Positions 35,901-46,682 of a stretch of 64,000 nucleotides of DNA are shown here, piece after piece. The position numbers were made by a program, and so were the translations under genes. The stretch is taken from positions 938,501 through 1,002,500 of the forward strand of contig WPIO01000004.1 of assembly GCA_009760855.2 (NCBI GenBank). The letters run 5' to 3'. The stretch's first letter is position 1; each line of letters starts with the position of its first letter. Below the pieces are notes generated by a model. It saw only the letters and a list, made by a program, of their open reading frames with translations. It had not been told where the DNA came from and did not search any database. This stretch comes from Cristatella mucedo. Its lineage: Eukaryota; Bryozoa; Phylactolaemata; Cristatellidae.

Positions 35901-38900
35901 AAAATGATTGAGCAAACCAAGTCTAACCCGGATGTAAATCAAAAGCAACATATCTAAGAATAATGAATTTACGGATCTCTGCATTAAATATGCCCAACTA
36001 GATCGAGGTACACGAAGGAAGCTTGTTGAGGCGCATTCTTTTGAGCTTTATATAGTTTCGCTTCCAGTGTATGTTTGTGCCTTCTAAAATCCATAATTCG
36101 GCTGATACTTCACGTATCAGAATGAAATTTGAAAGTTCAATGCAAGTTCAGCTCTGATTGTTTTACACGATTAGAAAAATTTCTGATTTCGGTTGGATAA
36201 ATTATGCTGTGCATGTCCATGACTACAGAAAATAAAGCTCCAGGATGTTGGATGAATTATAAAGAAAAACGTATCCAACCGAAATCAGAAACTAGTCTAG
36301 CCATATAAAACTGCATTAAAGATTTGGCAAACGTCTGAGACAAAACCGCGGTGACTCCATGAACTAATAAATGTTGACTGAAATCAGTATAATTTGTTAT
36401 TTGCATTTGGCAAAGTGAGAGGTAAAACCCAAGAAATAACTTGAAATTTTGGAATTCCTTATTAATCAGAAAATGCTGGTGAATAGCTTTTCTTTTCCAA
36501 CTCAACCGTTTCTTGCATGTCAATCCTACGGTGGTGCATGCTCAAAATAGCATGTTTAAAACTCTTGGTGATTGCTGAAAACATGCCGACTCGGGTGATA
36601 AATATAAATATAATTCATTTGTACAGCACCATGAGAGAACTCAAAATATGCAATAGGGCTCGAGCCCACGATCTTGATCATCAAATGCAATCATCTTGAC
36701 CTTGGTCGTTAAAGGCAAGCACCCTAACCACTAGTCCAAGCTAGCGTGGCATGCTTCAAACTATAGATGGCTGAAAACATGCCCGACCCAGTTGAGACAC
36801 ATTCTTAGAGATGATGAAATGGAATGCATCTAGTAAATCTTAATTTGCAGTGCTCCTCGTGTACTAGAAAATAATATTCCTCAAGAATGGTGACACTATA
36901 AAAAGCCCAAAATCATCCAATAATGCAAAAAACGGGGTTGAAGTAAAGGCTGGCAGATTTAACAGCTGTATCATATAGAGTATCATATATAGTCATTGAG
37001 CATATTTTGGAAGCTGGTTAGAAAAACAAGGTGGTGGGATGCTGTTACAAATACTGCTAACTCAAGCAAATCCTAAGCTCGAGTGAAATCTTTTGGGCCA
37101 GCAGTTCATAAAACATTAAAATATTAAAGGTGAAATATTGATCCCGAGTGCGAGGACTTTTCGAGCAAGCGCTGTAGGCTCACCTGGGCACAGTGAGCAG
37201 CTTGCCGTATGCCCACGTGCCAACATTGCAGCCCTCTCCGACCTAACAAGGCACTGAAATCCGTGCCTTCAGCTTCAACTGCCAGATGTGTGATGAAAAG
37301 CGGTCGACTCGGACATTTATACAACGCTTATAAGGCACCGAGCCCCACGTGCTCTCTTGAACGCTGGCAATGCATGCACAGCGAGCCGCGTGCGACTCTC
37401 GGCCGTGCTCACTTCTCACCTGTGCTATTGCCTGTCTCCCGGGCTCGTTTGGCAGCCATCTTGCGAGCAAAATAATCTGCAACACTCAGTGCGCTGTCTA
37501 TCAAGGTTTCTGCGCATCTGATGACCCCTTTGCTGGTGCTGGATGCTTCCGGTTCATCTGGCTGCAGTGAGCTAGCCTGCAAAGGGCAAGGAAAACAATA
37601 TTAGTAATATGACAAGTCGCTCGAATAGGGCCCTAAGAGAACCAGATCTCTATTCAAGCGATTTACAGCCTGCTACCTGAAAAAGTCAAACGTGGAAGAC
37701 CATACGAGTGTCATGCTAATACTAGCATGCAAATGCACAAAGAAGACACTCACGGCCACCGATTAGATTAGGGCCCGCGGTTAGTAACACGCACTGACTC
37801 TTGGTAACACGAACAGGCGAGCATGCAAAGCACACAGGAAAGACCGAGTGCGATATTTCTTGTCCCGATACAGATTGCAATGCCCGCCCCGAAAACCGCC
37901 TGCGTAAAGTCGCCGTGCGTGCATTTTTCCGAACAGTCACATCCAAAGCGGCATTTGCAGAGCTCCAGTAAATACGCGCAGGAGCATGCGCTCTTGCTAC
38001 ACAGCCCGCGCATGCCGCCTGAGTTCGCATGCTGGGCCTGCATGCTATCAGCTCGTGCGTGCGTGCGTGCAAACAATACGAGTGAAGCGCAGCCGGGAGT
38101 ACAAAACTCAGCAGCCGGACAGCCGCCCTCCTCCGCACGCATAGGCCGAGTGCTGCAGAGACACGCGCTCATATAGGCAAGCCTGAGCAAGCTCAAAGCG
38201 CGGCCGTTTCTTTACAAAGTTCAGCTCCTTAGCGAATTCCAGCCTGTGCCCCGGCTATATATAAATAATTAGCCGGAGCTGCAATAGCAAGCACACGTGC
38301 GGTCTAGCAATCAGGCCAGGGCATAGACCACATGTGCAACACTCGAGCTAACTACCGTGACATCCACGTAACCTTCCAGTGACATTCACGGGACCTTCAT
38401 GCGACATTCATGCAATTCGAACAAATAAGGGCACCAACAAGCCTACTATAGAAAACATAATTCATCTGCAGAATATAGCGCCCTAAGAGAACTTAATCCC
38501 TATTCAGATGTTTCACATATGCCAAGGGGCTCGAGCCCACGACCTCGGCCAGACCTCCTTGGTCGGGACGAGAGCACCTTAACAGCTGGGCCAGACCGGA
38601 CTAACAACCGTCGCAGCCTATGCCGTCACTCAGCACATCGGGCAGTAGTTGCATCAACCTCATGAAACAGCACCAATAATTCAATGTGTGACCGAAACAA
38701 AGTTCCAACCTCACTTTAAACCTAGAACCCATAAATGGCAACTAAACTCGGTACGTAGCAACCGTGCCAAAGTGTACCCTGAAAAACCATGAAAAAAGTC
38801 TTGATCCACCTGCTACGGTGACGCCCACTAGATAATGGCTAACGGCTTGCGACTTACTACACAACAGAAGAATATCTGATCAATTTCTGCACCTGCATCC

Positions 38901-41884
38901 TGTGTAACACCCACTCAACCTGTGCGGCTTTGTGGTGTTACAGACGGGGATACGTTACATTACCAGGCTAGTCCACAAGTCTGTTAGTAGCGCAAGTGTG
39001 CAGAGTTTCGACATCGGAGGAGCAGAAGCAAACCAAAACCACGACGCTGCCAATTTTCACCGTTAGCTAAAGACAGTCAGGGTGGCAAAAAATCTTTTCA
39101 CCGACTTACGAATGCTCTTCATTCGATATTCATTCGATTTATATTTATAGAGACATTATATATTAATATGGACACTTTGTATATCCAATAAATGTCTAGA
39201 TAAAGTTGTATTTCTCTTAGGCTGCTAAACAAACAAATTGGCTACCAAATGCGTCCAGAGAGCCGCTTAGGCTATGAGTCTACAATACGAAACTCTCCTG
39301 TGTAACACCCACATAGCAGCCTGTGCGGCTTTGTGGAGTTGCAGGTGGAGATGCATTACAATTATCACTATTGAAAATTCCTAATTTTTTAAAAAACTAA
39401 CAAAAAGGTGGATTGCAAGTTGCAACGAATGACTACTTTCGAAACTAACACCAAGATCGGCAATTCGTTACATTAAAAGAAATACGTGGGAAATTGGGCT
39501 GTTTTGTCCTAAAATGCCACAAATCACTAATCTCACAAATCGCTGAGTAAGGTTTGTCAGTGATGGCTATATATCTGCACACGAAGGTTAGGGACTCGAG
39601 CTAAGTAGTAGTTCTCGGGGCTCGCCGAGTTTCAAGATTAGTCTAATTCACAGGCTACAGTAAGCAGCGTCCCAAATTTCTATTACAATTCGAGTGGTAT
39701 TGACGTGGCACTAATGCTGCTATTGAAAAAAGCTTCTGTTTTGTTTTGAACTTTGCGGTTTGGTAGGTTGCTGGTTTGTTATTAAGCCAGGAAACAAGCA
39801 TAACATTATGCGCATGCATACCAAGTCTTAACATCGTCCCACTATCAGATAAAGTTGAATATAAGTATGCTAATGCTCAAGCTAACAAAATACAAACCTT
39901 CAGAATGCACATCTGATCATTGTCAAAATGTGATTGAGATGGCTGGTGTTGTAAGTAAAAAGATCAGTGCTACCAATCACAGCTTTTAAGGCCCTGCTGT
40001 ACACAATTAACAAGAGATGCCATGCAAATCACTTCTTCGGACTAGCAGTCACAGCAGTATAGGTCACAGATCTCAAGCACAAGTTACCAGTTAATCGTCA
40101 GACATGCTGCTTTGGCTCTCGTGCGCTACATATTGCAAAATATACAATTAGAAATGCATGCAATGAGAGCGAATGAGCATAAAAAGTATGCTAACTACTG
40201 AAAAGGCACAGGTGTCCTCTTAGTCATTCCACTCCAGATACAAGTGCACTCGAATGTAACCAAACTTTCGCGACCGTCTAAGGTGTGGCCTGACGTCAGC
40301 GGCCTCGGCCTACTCCCATTCTTATTCAACACTCAACAGTCATCTCGCGCAGAGCGGCGTTTGCTTCAAAATCGATTATTGCATGTCTTGAGTCGCACAC
40401 TTACCTGCATGCAAACGTATGGCAAGCACTGGTCCAGAATCTTTCCCCTGGCGTGTTAACTGGTCTACTGTAAGTTTAGAGCAAAACTGGCTTACCTCAC
40501 GTTTTGCATTTCCTTCCAGAAATCATCAATTGCCAGGTTCACGTTGGTGTTTGTTTCGGAAGCAGTCATTCATTACTACCTAGACGCTAAATACAAACTG
40601 GCCGTCTCACCGTTAGTCAGACAAATATAATATACTAGCCCATTTAATGGCCTCTTTTTATAGGACAGAAGAGCCTTTGCGGCTATCACCACATCTATCT
40701 ATCGCAGGATTCGAACCCGCGACCTCGGAAATGAGGTCGTGAAAAGCAAACGCCTTACCAAGTGTGTGCCATCACGGCTCAATTGAGGTATTCACGGTTT
40801 TGAGGTTTTGCTTAAATACCTGGGGATCATGAGAGTATATGCCAATTTTTGTTGGAATAGTTGTTACACTATTTTTCCGTTAAGAACTAGCCAGTTAATA
40901 TATCATCGGATGCAGCAAGGGGGATCATGGGCACATTTAAGTTCGCCAGGGGACTGGACTGGAACTCCTACTGCTGAGCTGTTTCCCAGCTACTACTCAC
41001 TGACCTCAGCTACTGTCAGCCAGGCAATACATGATCCCTCAATTGACAACTATTCAAGACACCACAAATAAATTGGTACGTCTGTAGCCAGAGGCAAGGA
41101 TGGATTGCAAGCAGTTTGAAGACTCTAGGATTCTCACCGTGCCAACATGTTTGGTGGGTGGCTTCTTGAGTACAGAGGAGCTGACTACGGCGACGCCTAT
41201 TCAATATCTAGTCATGCCTAATCATGCGAGAGAAGCCTCAGAAACTGCAGCTCAGAGCCAATGCTGCTAGACCACTAGCGAATGAAGGCATTCTGCAGCT
41301 GAACGAGACTGCTGTCTGATATCGGATTCATCGTCAAGCTTAAGTTCATCAGGAGAAAAAGCATCCCGATTTCACGTTAAGGCCCATTGCCTGACCTGAG
41401 TATTTCCAATTTGCTCGAGCTGGTTCCTATCTAACCTTGCCCTTTAACTGCCAGACTACCACAGCAAGATCCTCGCTATCAAACTTGACTGGCTTAGCAC
41501 CAGTTAAGATCATATCGCCTTCAAGCAAGAAGTATTACTCATTATTATTCTATTATTATTATTATTATTATCCCATTGCTCATCAAAAGAATAGGCAAAG
41601 ATACGCATGACAGCACACAATTTCCTGCTGCTCAAAGCTAAATAAGTTCTGGATAGCCCTCATCCTTGTGAAACATATCGAAACAAAATGTCCCAACTGG
41701 TCTAGCAAATGACAACTGTCTATAAGTGCAGTAAACTAGCCACATTTAACCTACTTATCCCAGTGTGGACGTGCTACAAAAATGATAAGAAATATGGATG
41801 GATCCTGCATGCCAAATTGCTGGCCTTTGCTAAGCCAAGATTGGTATATTTTTAACCAAATATTTTTAGATGCACATTATATAT

Positions 41885-41979
<95 letters not shown>

Positions 41980-42820
41980 TGTATGTATGTATGTATGTAT
42001 GTATGTATGCATGCATGCATGCATGCATACATGCATGCATGCATGCATGCATGTATGCATGTATGTATGCATGTATGTATGCATGTATGTATGCATGCAT
42101 GTATGTATGTATGTATGTATGTATGTATGTATGTATGTATGTATGTATGTATATATATATATAAGAATTCCTCTTGCAGTGTGGGTAGTACATTTTATAT
42201 AGTAGCGTTTGCTGGAAGCTATCGTGCTAGCTACCCGGAGGCTTCCTCAGTTACAATTGGTTCTGTGTTTTCTATACGTAACTTTGAACGGTGGATTAAC
42301 TTGGGTCTTTTCAAGACTTTTTGCCTTACACGGCCCTTACGTGTCACTATTAAGCATACCTGTACAAATCTCTTGTACCACGATCTACCAGTACATGCTT
42401 CCACAAAGCAGCATCCATCAGAGATACCATATAAGTAGAGTTCATCAAGTTCTAACTTTCTATAGGACTTTTGGCAACTGTGCAGCTAATTCGTAGAACC
42501 GTCACAGCTCTCTAGCTATATTCAGAATGCACATCCCCTTGCACTGAATCACCAATATCCCGATCAACGGATTACGCTTAATGTGTACTGTGTACCTGTA
42601 TATACTTGTCGGGCTGCAGCCCGGCAAGTGTGCAGGCAAATTACCAAAAGCCTCCAGGTAGCTAGCACGATAGCTTCCAGCAAACGCTACTATATAAAAT
42701 GTAATACCCACACTGCAAGAGGAATTCTATAGCAAAATGACAGTCTCTCTCTCCCCTCCCTCCCCCTCCCTCTCTCCCTCCCTCCCTCTCTTTCCCTCTC
42801 TCCCTCCCTCTCTCTGTCTC

Positions 42821-42860
<40 letters not shown>

Positions 42861-42880
42861 CTCTCCCTCCCTCCCTCCCT

Positions 42881-42941
<61 letters not shown>

Positions 42942-45900
42942 TCTTTCCCTCCCTCCCTCCCTCTCTCTCTGTAAGCCCAATTCGAGGGCCTGAAGCCATC
43001 GCAGCATGCGCCTCGTAAGCGAGGGCGGTGAAGCCGCAGGCCAACGAACTCGGCATACTTTGCATGGCTGCTAACAACAGCAGAGTGCACAGACTTGGCT
43101 TGCGATATGACAGTCAGAAGCATGCACAGATAGCAATGGCCGATTTCGCTGGCGCCTCATCCTGGACATGGCATTCTCAGCACACGCCGCCGACACCGGT
43201 CACACGCATGCACAGACAACAGCAGGATCACTTCGGCCAGTGGCAAAAGAGAAGAATTTTGCCGGAGGCTCCTCTCTCACCAGACTGCTGCCTCCGCCAG
43301 CTGATGTCACTGACGCGGAGCCGTCGCCGCGCAGCGACGCCGACGAGGTGGCGGCCTCTCGCCGCCGACCAAATATCTGGGCCAGATGCTTTTGGTCATA
43401 CAGCGACAGATCTTTGCCTTTGGTGAACTTCTCGTAACTGAAAAGGAGGCCGACGTTCGAGCTTCATTTTTGCAAAGCTTAGCACTCTGGGCAGCTAGCC
43501 GGCACACGAAGCATGAGCGGCAGGCACGTCGAACGGCGTGGCGAGGCGTGCACCATAGGCTGACTGACTTACTGGACACGCTTCCGAGACGACTTCGACT
43601 TCTCCACGAGGCCGCCGGAAGCAGCACAGGGGCGAGGCTCGCCGCCCTCGTCTGCGCACACTGCGGCAGCAGCATCCTGTGCGGTGCTGCTGAGCTGAGC
43701 GAGGAGGGCGTCAAAGTCGTCCTGGTGAGCCAGCCAGTTGTCGGCATCCTTCTTCGAACAGCCCAGCCCTGCACGCGACAACCAGACCAGCGTCCAGCCC
43801 CGAGCACCAGCCGGAGAGCAAAACGACGACTGGCTACGGCAAAGCCAAGGTCACCTCAGGCTGTCCAGCCAAGGCTGTGCGACGGCCAGCGCGCAGCCCG
43901 ACTAGCCAATGCCGATTTATCGAAGCGTCAGCTGGGAGGCAAGCCGAATCGATTGCGGCGACTTCGGCCGGAGGCAGCTCGCGATCGCCGGCAGCCAAGC
44001 TCCTCTCGGGCACAAGCTCAGGCAGACCCGCTCTGTTCTGGCAACCCGTTATTCATGCTGGCACCCCCTCAGCCATGGGACACCGAGGCACACAGCAGGT
44101 CAAATCCCCCCACAACCCAGTGCCCTCAGGGACTCGTGAAGGTGGAAAACCCGGTTGTGACAAGCCACGGCCATGGAGATACAAGCTACAGCTGCTGATT
44201 CGACAGCCTCCGAAGCTCTGCAGCACGCAATAAACTACCACTCGCTCTTTGCACGACTCGAGCCCACGACCTGAGTCATACAGAGCCAGTAGCTTAAAGG
44301 CGGAAACAATGAAAAAGAAATATTGCCAGTCTACTGAGCCAGGAGGATATAAGCAAGCACTTCACGGAAACAAAAATCAAATCAGCAGCAGGCACGATAC
44401 GCCAGATAATAGATAATAGATAGATACTAATAGATAATAATAGATAATATAGATAATTAATAGATAATAGATAGATAATAATAGTAGATCGATACGCCGG
44501 ATAATGGTCACGTATGAGGCTAAGGGCCCAATTCAAGTACATTGTCAAAATAGATCTGCTCTAAGAAAAGACTTTCGCACACACCCGAGGTTGCATAACG
44601 TAAGCATGGCACCAATTGTAGGAGATCCAATAGTGTCAATGCAAAAAATACTAGCTGGATGAACAGCCTCTTTTGCATAGAGACAGAAGAGCCTTTACGG
44701 CTGGCACCACCGCTTGCAGTGGCAATAAAGGATGGCCCACCGCAGGATTCGAGCCCACGACCTTGGATCCGAGGTCGTGAAAAGCAACCGCCTTACCTAG
44801 TGAGCCACACAGTTATCTAGGAGGACACTATACCCACATATTAGTCACGATCGGCTGCAACAAAGTTACAAGCTCACCCCGGCCATCCATGTTCATCTTG
44901 ACCTTGACATGACTGACAGTGCCATCTTCGCTCGACCCCAGGCCTTTACCTTGCTGCCAGCCCATTTGCTCCATGAGCTTCTGTCCAAATTTCGACGAGT
45001 CTACAAACGTACAACATGCTAGCAATGCACACGGGCCCGGCTCGGCTTGAAGGTTTGCTCAGGTGGCGCTGCAAATCTCGGAAGGTCGAACCTTTGAGGC
45101 TTTCACAACAGAACCACTAAAGAGAAAGCCGGGTGCGCTAACAAGCATTACTGTACAGTATCGACCATTTTCTCGATCGCTCACAGGAAAGCATACTGCC
45201 TACGGATTGCCGAGGCGACTTAGCGTAGAGATCTTCAAAATTCTTCGTAGGTAGGCTAGAAAGGATAAGAAAGGACTAGAGACTTCACTCCCTCACACGG
45301 GCGTCCCTTTGGGACTGCAGCCCCGCACCGCTTCCCTCTCTCTCTTCCCTCTCTCTCTTCCTTCTCTCTCTTCCCTTCACCCCGAGTACCTACGCGACTT
45401 TCGCTCAGTCACAGTCTCCTGTCTGACATTCTTATCCAAGAAAGTTGAACGAGTGGGGGCCCAGCAGCTAAACGACTACATTAGTTGATCCGATCCTGAC
45501 CCTGTGCATGTCGCCCCTAGCCCTGTTACGCTTCTTGTCATTGGGCATGCTACCACTAACCATTCGATCGTGCATTCCTGTGCAGAAAATGTAAAGTGCC
45601 TGGAAAGACATTGAGTTCTCTGAGGGTGCTATATCAAATGTATCACTATTATTATCATTATTACTATCCTGGTAGCAAGTTCTAATCGGGGTTGAGAGTT
45701 AACCAATCCACAGGCACTGCTGTAGGGTTACAGTGAACGAATCGACGCACATCAGGGAAGGGTCTCACTACTACTTCCCCTTGATCACTCAGCAACCTGT
45801 GACACAATTGACCATGAGATCGTTCCAGAGCACCAATCGACATGCCAGGGTACCGCTCATCGTTGGCACAGCGCTACACTGGGTTAGGTCCTACCTCAGT

Positions 45901-46677
45901 GAGAGATGGTCTTTCGACAGCTCCCAGTTTTGGTGACGTATGCAGTAAAGACTGAAGCAGGAGAGAAGCAAGATGGTCAATGTAAACGTAGCTGTATGCC
46001 CCTTTCTTTTCGCTATCTATACTCTCCCACTTGTCAATGTCATCGCCAAACACAACTTTGGCTTTCACTTGTACACCGCCGATACTCAGCTCGACCTATC
46101 CTTTGACCCCTCCTGCTCAGCCCTCCTCTGCATGCGAAAAATGTAGCTCTTTGCAGCCTTCTTCGATGACATTTGCACTTGGATGGCCGCTGGCTTCCAG
46201 AATTGGCACGAAGGTACGAGCAGCCTTATAGCTGTGGGCTATCCTAGTGTCATCCTACATTTAGAACGCCTCGCCCTCAAGTTCGGCTCCTCGAGCCTCG
46301 CACCCTCACACGTCTGCTGTTACCTGGGCGTGGTGTGCCAAAAACGGCTTGTCATTGAATGAGCACATTGCCTTCACAGTCCAGTCTGCCTACTTTCAGC
46401 TGAGGAGCTGTGCCCAAATCCGAGTCTAGTATTAGACAGGTGCGCTGAGAGGAAAGCGCGACACGATCGCGAGTCGTGTACACCGAGCAGTACACGACGA
46501 TCAGCCAACCGCACGACCGTGAGGGATCGCTAGCATCGGCGGAATTGCAGGACCGACGCTCAGCAAAACAGAGTAAAACAATTGTGTTAATCTTTCACGA
46601 TTACCTGAGCTCCAAGCAACGCCATCGGGGTTTACGGATATTCTCTGCCTCTTGCGGGGCTCGGCAAGCATGCTCAT
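31381..46677 (-). CDS. PINX1: PINX1-like gene A (six-exon model)
   Basis: Coding exons, 5' to 3': 46,677-46,605; 45,000-44,878; 43,768-43,573; 43,437-43,281; 37,576-37,420; 32,924-31,381. All introns are GT-AG and every phase matches, giving 2250 nt and 749 residues. Animal PINX1 is a nucleolar G-patch protein that binds telomerase and the TERF1 shelterin subunit and takes part in rRNA maturation. Family hallmarks occur in order: MSMLAE start, G-patch (about residues 26-70), NWLAHQDDF, VHYEKFTKGKDLS...IFGRR, and VADYFARKMAAK. Human PINX1 has 328 residues; the excess here is almost all in the last exon. Additional small exons in the 5.7-kb fourth intron cannot be excluded. Confidence 0.9.
33195..33262 (-). 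mobile_element. L2 3' tail in PINX1-like A intron 5
   Basis: Antisense tail (gttatagcgccctcagagaactcaac) next to an AAT-rich run, on the same strand as the host gene. Confidence 0.6.
33420..33485 (+). mobile_element. SINE-A 3' fragment
   Basis: Only cgatagccattaaaaggctcttctgctgc...gaggctgcttagtcagcc of the core remains. Confidence 0.5.
33612..33788 (+). mobile_element. SINE-A, near full length
   Basis: The A-box region cactaggtaaggcagctgc, paired arm acctcggacccgaggt, B box gggttcgaatcc, core and end aaatcagctagtattttttt are all present. Confidence 0.85.
34225..34360 (+). repeat. Repeat family C
   Basis: It matches the copy at 39,230 over ttggctaccgaatgcgtaac...agccgcttaggctgtgagt and cgtaacacccacgtgg...tggagttacagacggagatacattaca. 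Class unknown; it may be the 3' end of a larger element. Confidence 0.6.
35312..35662 (-). CDS. Cys-rich ORF with N-terminal hydrophobic segment
   Basis: A 116-codon ATG-started frame begins MRSCADILCWLLLVVTRATC, resembling a signal peptide, and contains eleven cysteines. It lies in intron 5 of the PINX1-like gene on the same strand. No family is recognised and no second copy exists, so it could be chance. Confidence 0.2.
   Translation of the reverse strand: MRSCADILCWLLLVVTRATCIVVLHPATIPPAAWVKRVCIAGLAVWQALCLFPRPRRFQFADINCCLFPQGLLCRKVEHFCKVRLSYGDHRKHLTSHCFLIDCLIMPIQGPSLASA
36180..36291. repeat. Inverted repeat, 20-bp arms
   Basis: tttctgatttcggttggata (36,180-36,199) is perfectly complementary to 36,272-36,291, with a 72-base spacer. 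It lies in an intron of the PINX1-like gene and could form a hairpin in the pre-mRNA or be the ends of a small element. Confidence 0.9.
36598..36748 (-). mobile_element. SINE-B
   Basis: Minus-strand copy: L2-like tail (acagcaccatgagagaactca), antisense B box gggctcgagccc, and head ending aaccactagtccaagc. Confidence 0.65.
37420..37576 (-). CDS. PINX1: PINX1-like A, exon 5
   Basis: Acceptor ttgccctttgcag, phase 0. It encodes a Ser/Glu linker and then LSVADYFARKMAAKRARETG, the conserved (D/E)YFA(K/R)(R/K)MAA motif. Donor GTGAGA, phase 1. The counterpart in the second gene is at 63,351-63,645. Confidence 0.9.
37615..37672 (-). mobile_element. SINE-B tail fragment
   Basis: Only gctcgaatagggccctaagagaaccagatctctattcaagc of the tail is kept, directly upstream of PINX1-like A exon 5. 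Confidence 0.45.
37768..38196 (-). CDS. Cys-rich ORF in PINX1-like intron 4, doubtful
   Basis: A 142-codon frame includes CSKSACSCAYLLELCKCRFG and CDCSEKC, resembling clustered-cysteine modules. A second open frame overlaps it, the region is GC-rich, and I see neither splice context nor homology. Confidence 0.12.
   Translation of the reverse strand: MSLLRLAYMSACLCSTRPMRAEEGGCPAAEFCTPGCASLVLFARTHARADSMQAQHANSGGMRGLCSKSACSCAYLLELCKCRFGCDCSEKCTHGDFTQAVFGAGIAICIGTRNIALGLSCVLCMLACSCYQESVRVTNRGP
38470..38608 (-). mobile_element. SINE-B, near full length
   Basis: In sense orientation: tggcccagctgttaagg (A box), a long paired arm, tgggctcgagcc (B box), atatgtgaaacatctga, then gggattaagttctcttaggg, clearly the L2 tail sequence. 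Confidence 0.75.
38895..38965 (+). repeat. Repeat family C, short copy
   Basis: tgtaacacccactcaacctgtgcggctttgtgg...ttacagacggggatacgttaca matches the 39,230 copy, with its upstream part missing. Confidence 0.55.
39230..39365 (+). repeat. Repeat family C
   Basis: The longest clear copy here. It includes attggctaccaaatgcgtcc, agccgcttaggctatgag and cctgtgcggctttgtggagt. Confidence 0.6.
40630..40783 (-). mobile_element. SINE-A
   Basis: The tail is degraded (tactagcccatttaatggcc), while the core, B box (antisense ggattcgaaccc) and head (gccatcacggctca) are clear. Confidence 0.75.
40800..41880. other. Intron sequence, no feature
   Basis: This part of PINX1-like A intron 4 holds only short chance frames and an ATT-rich run near 41,535-41,570. 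Confidence 0.4.
41889..42163. repeat. Compound (TA)n/(TATG)n/(CATG)n microsatellite
   Basis: About 275 bases of alternating dinucleotide and tetranucleotide blocks. Repetitive Met/Tyr/Cys/His frames through it are not genes. Confidence 0.97.
42164..42728. mobile_element. MITE with 81-bp terminal inverted repeats
   Basis: The ends at 42,164-42,244 and 42,648-42,728 are inverted repeats with two mismatches in 81 bases, starting agaattcctcttgcagtgtg. There is no transposase frame inside, which fits a non-autonomous DNA transposon of 565 bases. The flanks are AT/TA-rich, so a TA-type target duplication is plausible but not provable. A small internal palindrome lies at 42,605-42,628. Confidence 0.8.
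42744..42972. repeat. (TC)n polypyrimidine tract
   Basis: About 230 bases of almost pure pyrimidine on the plus strand, mirror-symmetric in places and therefore a candidate for triplex formation. It lies about 310 bases downstream of PINX1-like A exon 4 in gene orientation. Confidence 0.95.
43281..43437 (-). CDS. PINX1: PINX1-like A, exon 4
   Basis: The acceptor cggcctccttttcag completes the His codon of HYEKFTKGKDLSLYDQKHLA, followed by QIFGRR. The exon ends in a Gly/Ser linker at donor GTGAGA, phase 0. The preceding intron is only 135 bases. Confidence 0.92.
43573..43768 (-). CDS. PINX1: PINX1-like A, exon 3
   Basis: It starts LGCSKKDADNWLAHQDDFDA, matching the conserved NWIAHQDDF block, and ends EKSKSSRKRV before a perfect GTAAGT donor (phase 2). 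The Ala-rich linker between is specific to this protein. Confidence 0.92.
44252..44300 (-). mobile_element. SINE head fragment
   Basis: gactcgagcccacgacctgag resembles the antisense B-box region of the tRNA-headed SINEs. The rest is lost. Confidence 0.35.
44400..44500. repeat. GATA/TAATA-rich microsatellite
   Basis: Irregular repeats of gataataatagata-type units in intron 2 of the PINX1-like gene. Confidence 0.85.
44646..44815 (-). mobile_element. SINE-A, near full length
   Basis: A well-preserved minus-strand copy just downstream (in gene orientation) of PINX1-like A exon 2: end aatactagctggatgaacagc, arm ttggatccgagg, head ccttacctagtgagcca. Confidence 0.8.
44878..45000 (-). CDS. PINX1: PINX1-like A, exon 2 (G-patch)
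   Basis: The acceptor ttgtacgtttgtag precedes the G-patch core FGQKLMEQMGWQQGKGLG, followed by VSHVKVKMNMDGRG. The exon is phase 1 to phase 1 with donor GTGAGC. The glycine and aromatic pattern needed for a G-patch is intact. Confidence 0.92.
45331..45377. repeat. CT-rich microsatellite
   Basis: Repeats of ccctctctctctt. Confidence 0.85.
45540..45668 (+). mobile_element. L2 3' tail
   Basis: gtaaagtgcctggaaagac...gttctctgagggtgctatat, followed by an ATT-rich run. Opposite in orientation to the host gene. Confidence 0.7.
45690..46430 (+). mobile_element. L2-type LINE, RT core remnants
   Basis: Broken frames in order match the family: CDTIDHEIV, ALHW-RSYLSERW, LPLVNVIAKHNFGFHLY with TADTQLDLSF (YADD altered), then LERLALKFGS and the SAYFQL-type region. 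It sits in intron 1 of the PINX1-like gene, on the opposite strand. Confidence 0.7.
46605..46677 (-). CDS. PINX1: PINX1-like A, exon 1
   Basis: It encodes MSMLAEPRKRQRISVNPDGV and ends AWSS before a GTAATC donor (phase 1). The start at 46,677 is chosen because MSMLAE is the conserved PINX1 N-terminus. An in-frame upstream extension to 46,728 would add 17 unconserved residues. Confidence 0.9.
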
Positions 46678-46682
46678 GCTGG

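Noticed and set aside
41782-42438. 218-codon frame rich in Met, Tyr, Cys and His
   Set aside because: It is created by TATG/CATG microsatellite sequence.
43386-44198. 270-codon plus-strand ORF
   Set aside because: It runs antisense through PINX1-like A exons 3 and 4, which are identified by conserved motifs. It has no similarity of its own.
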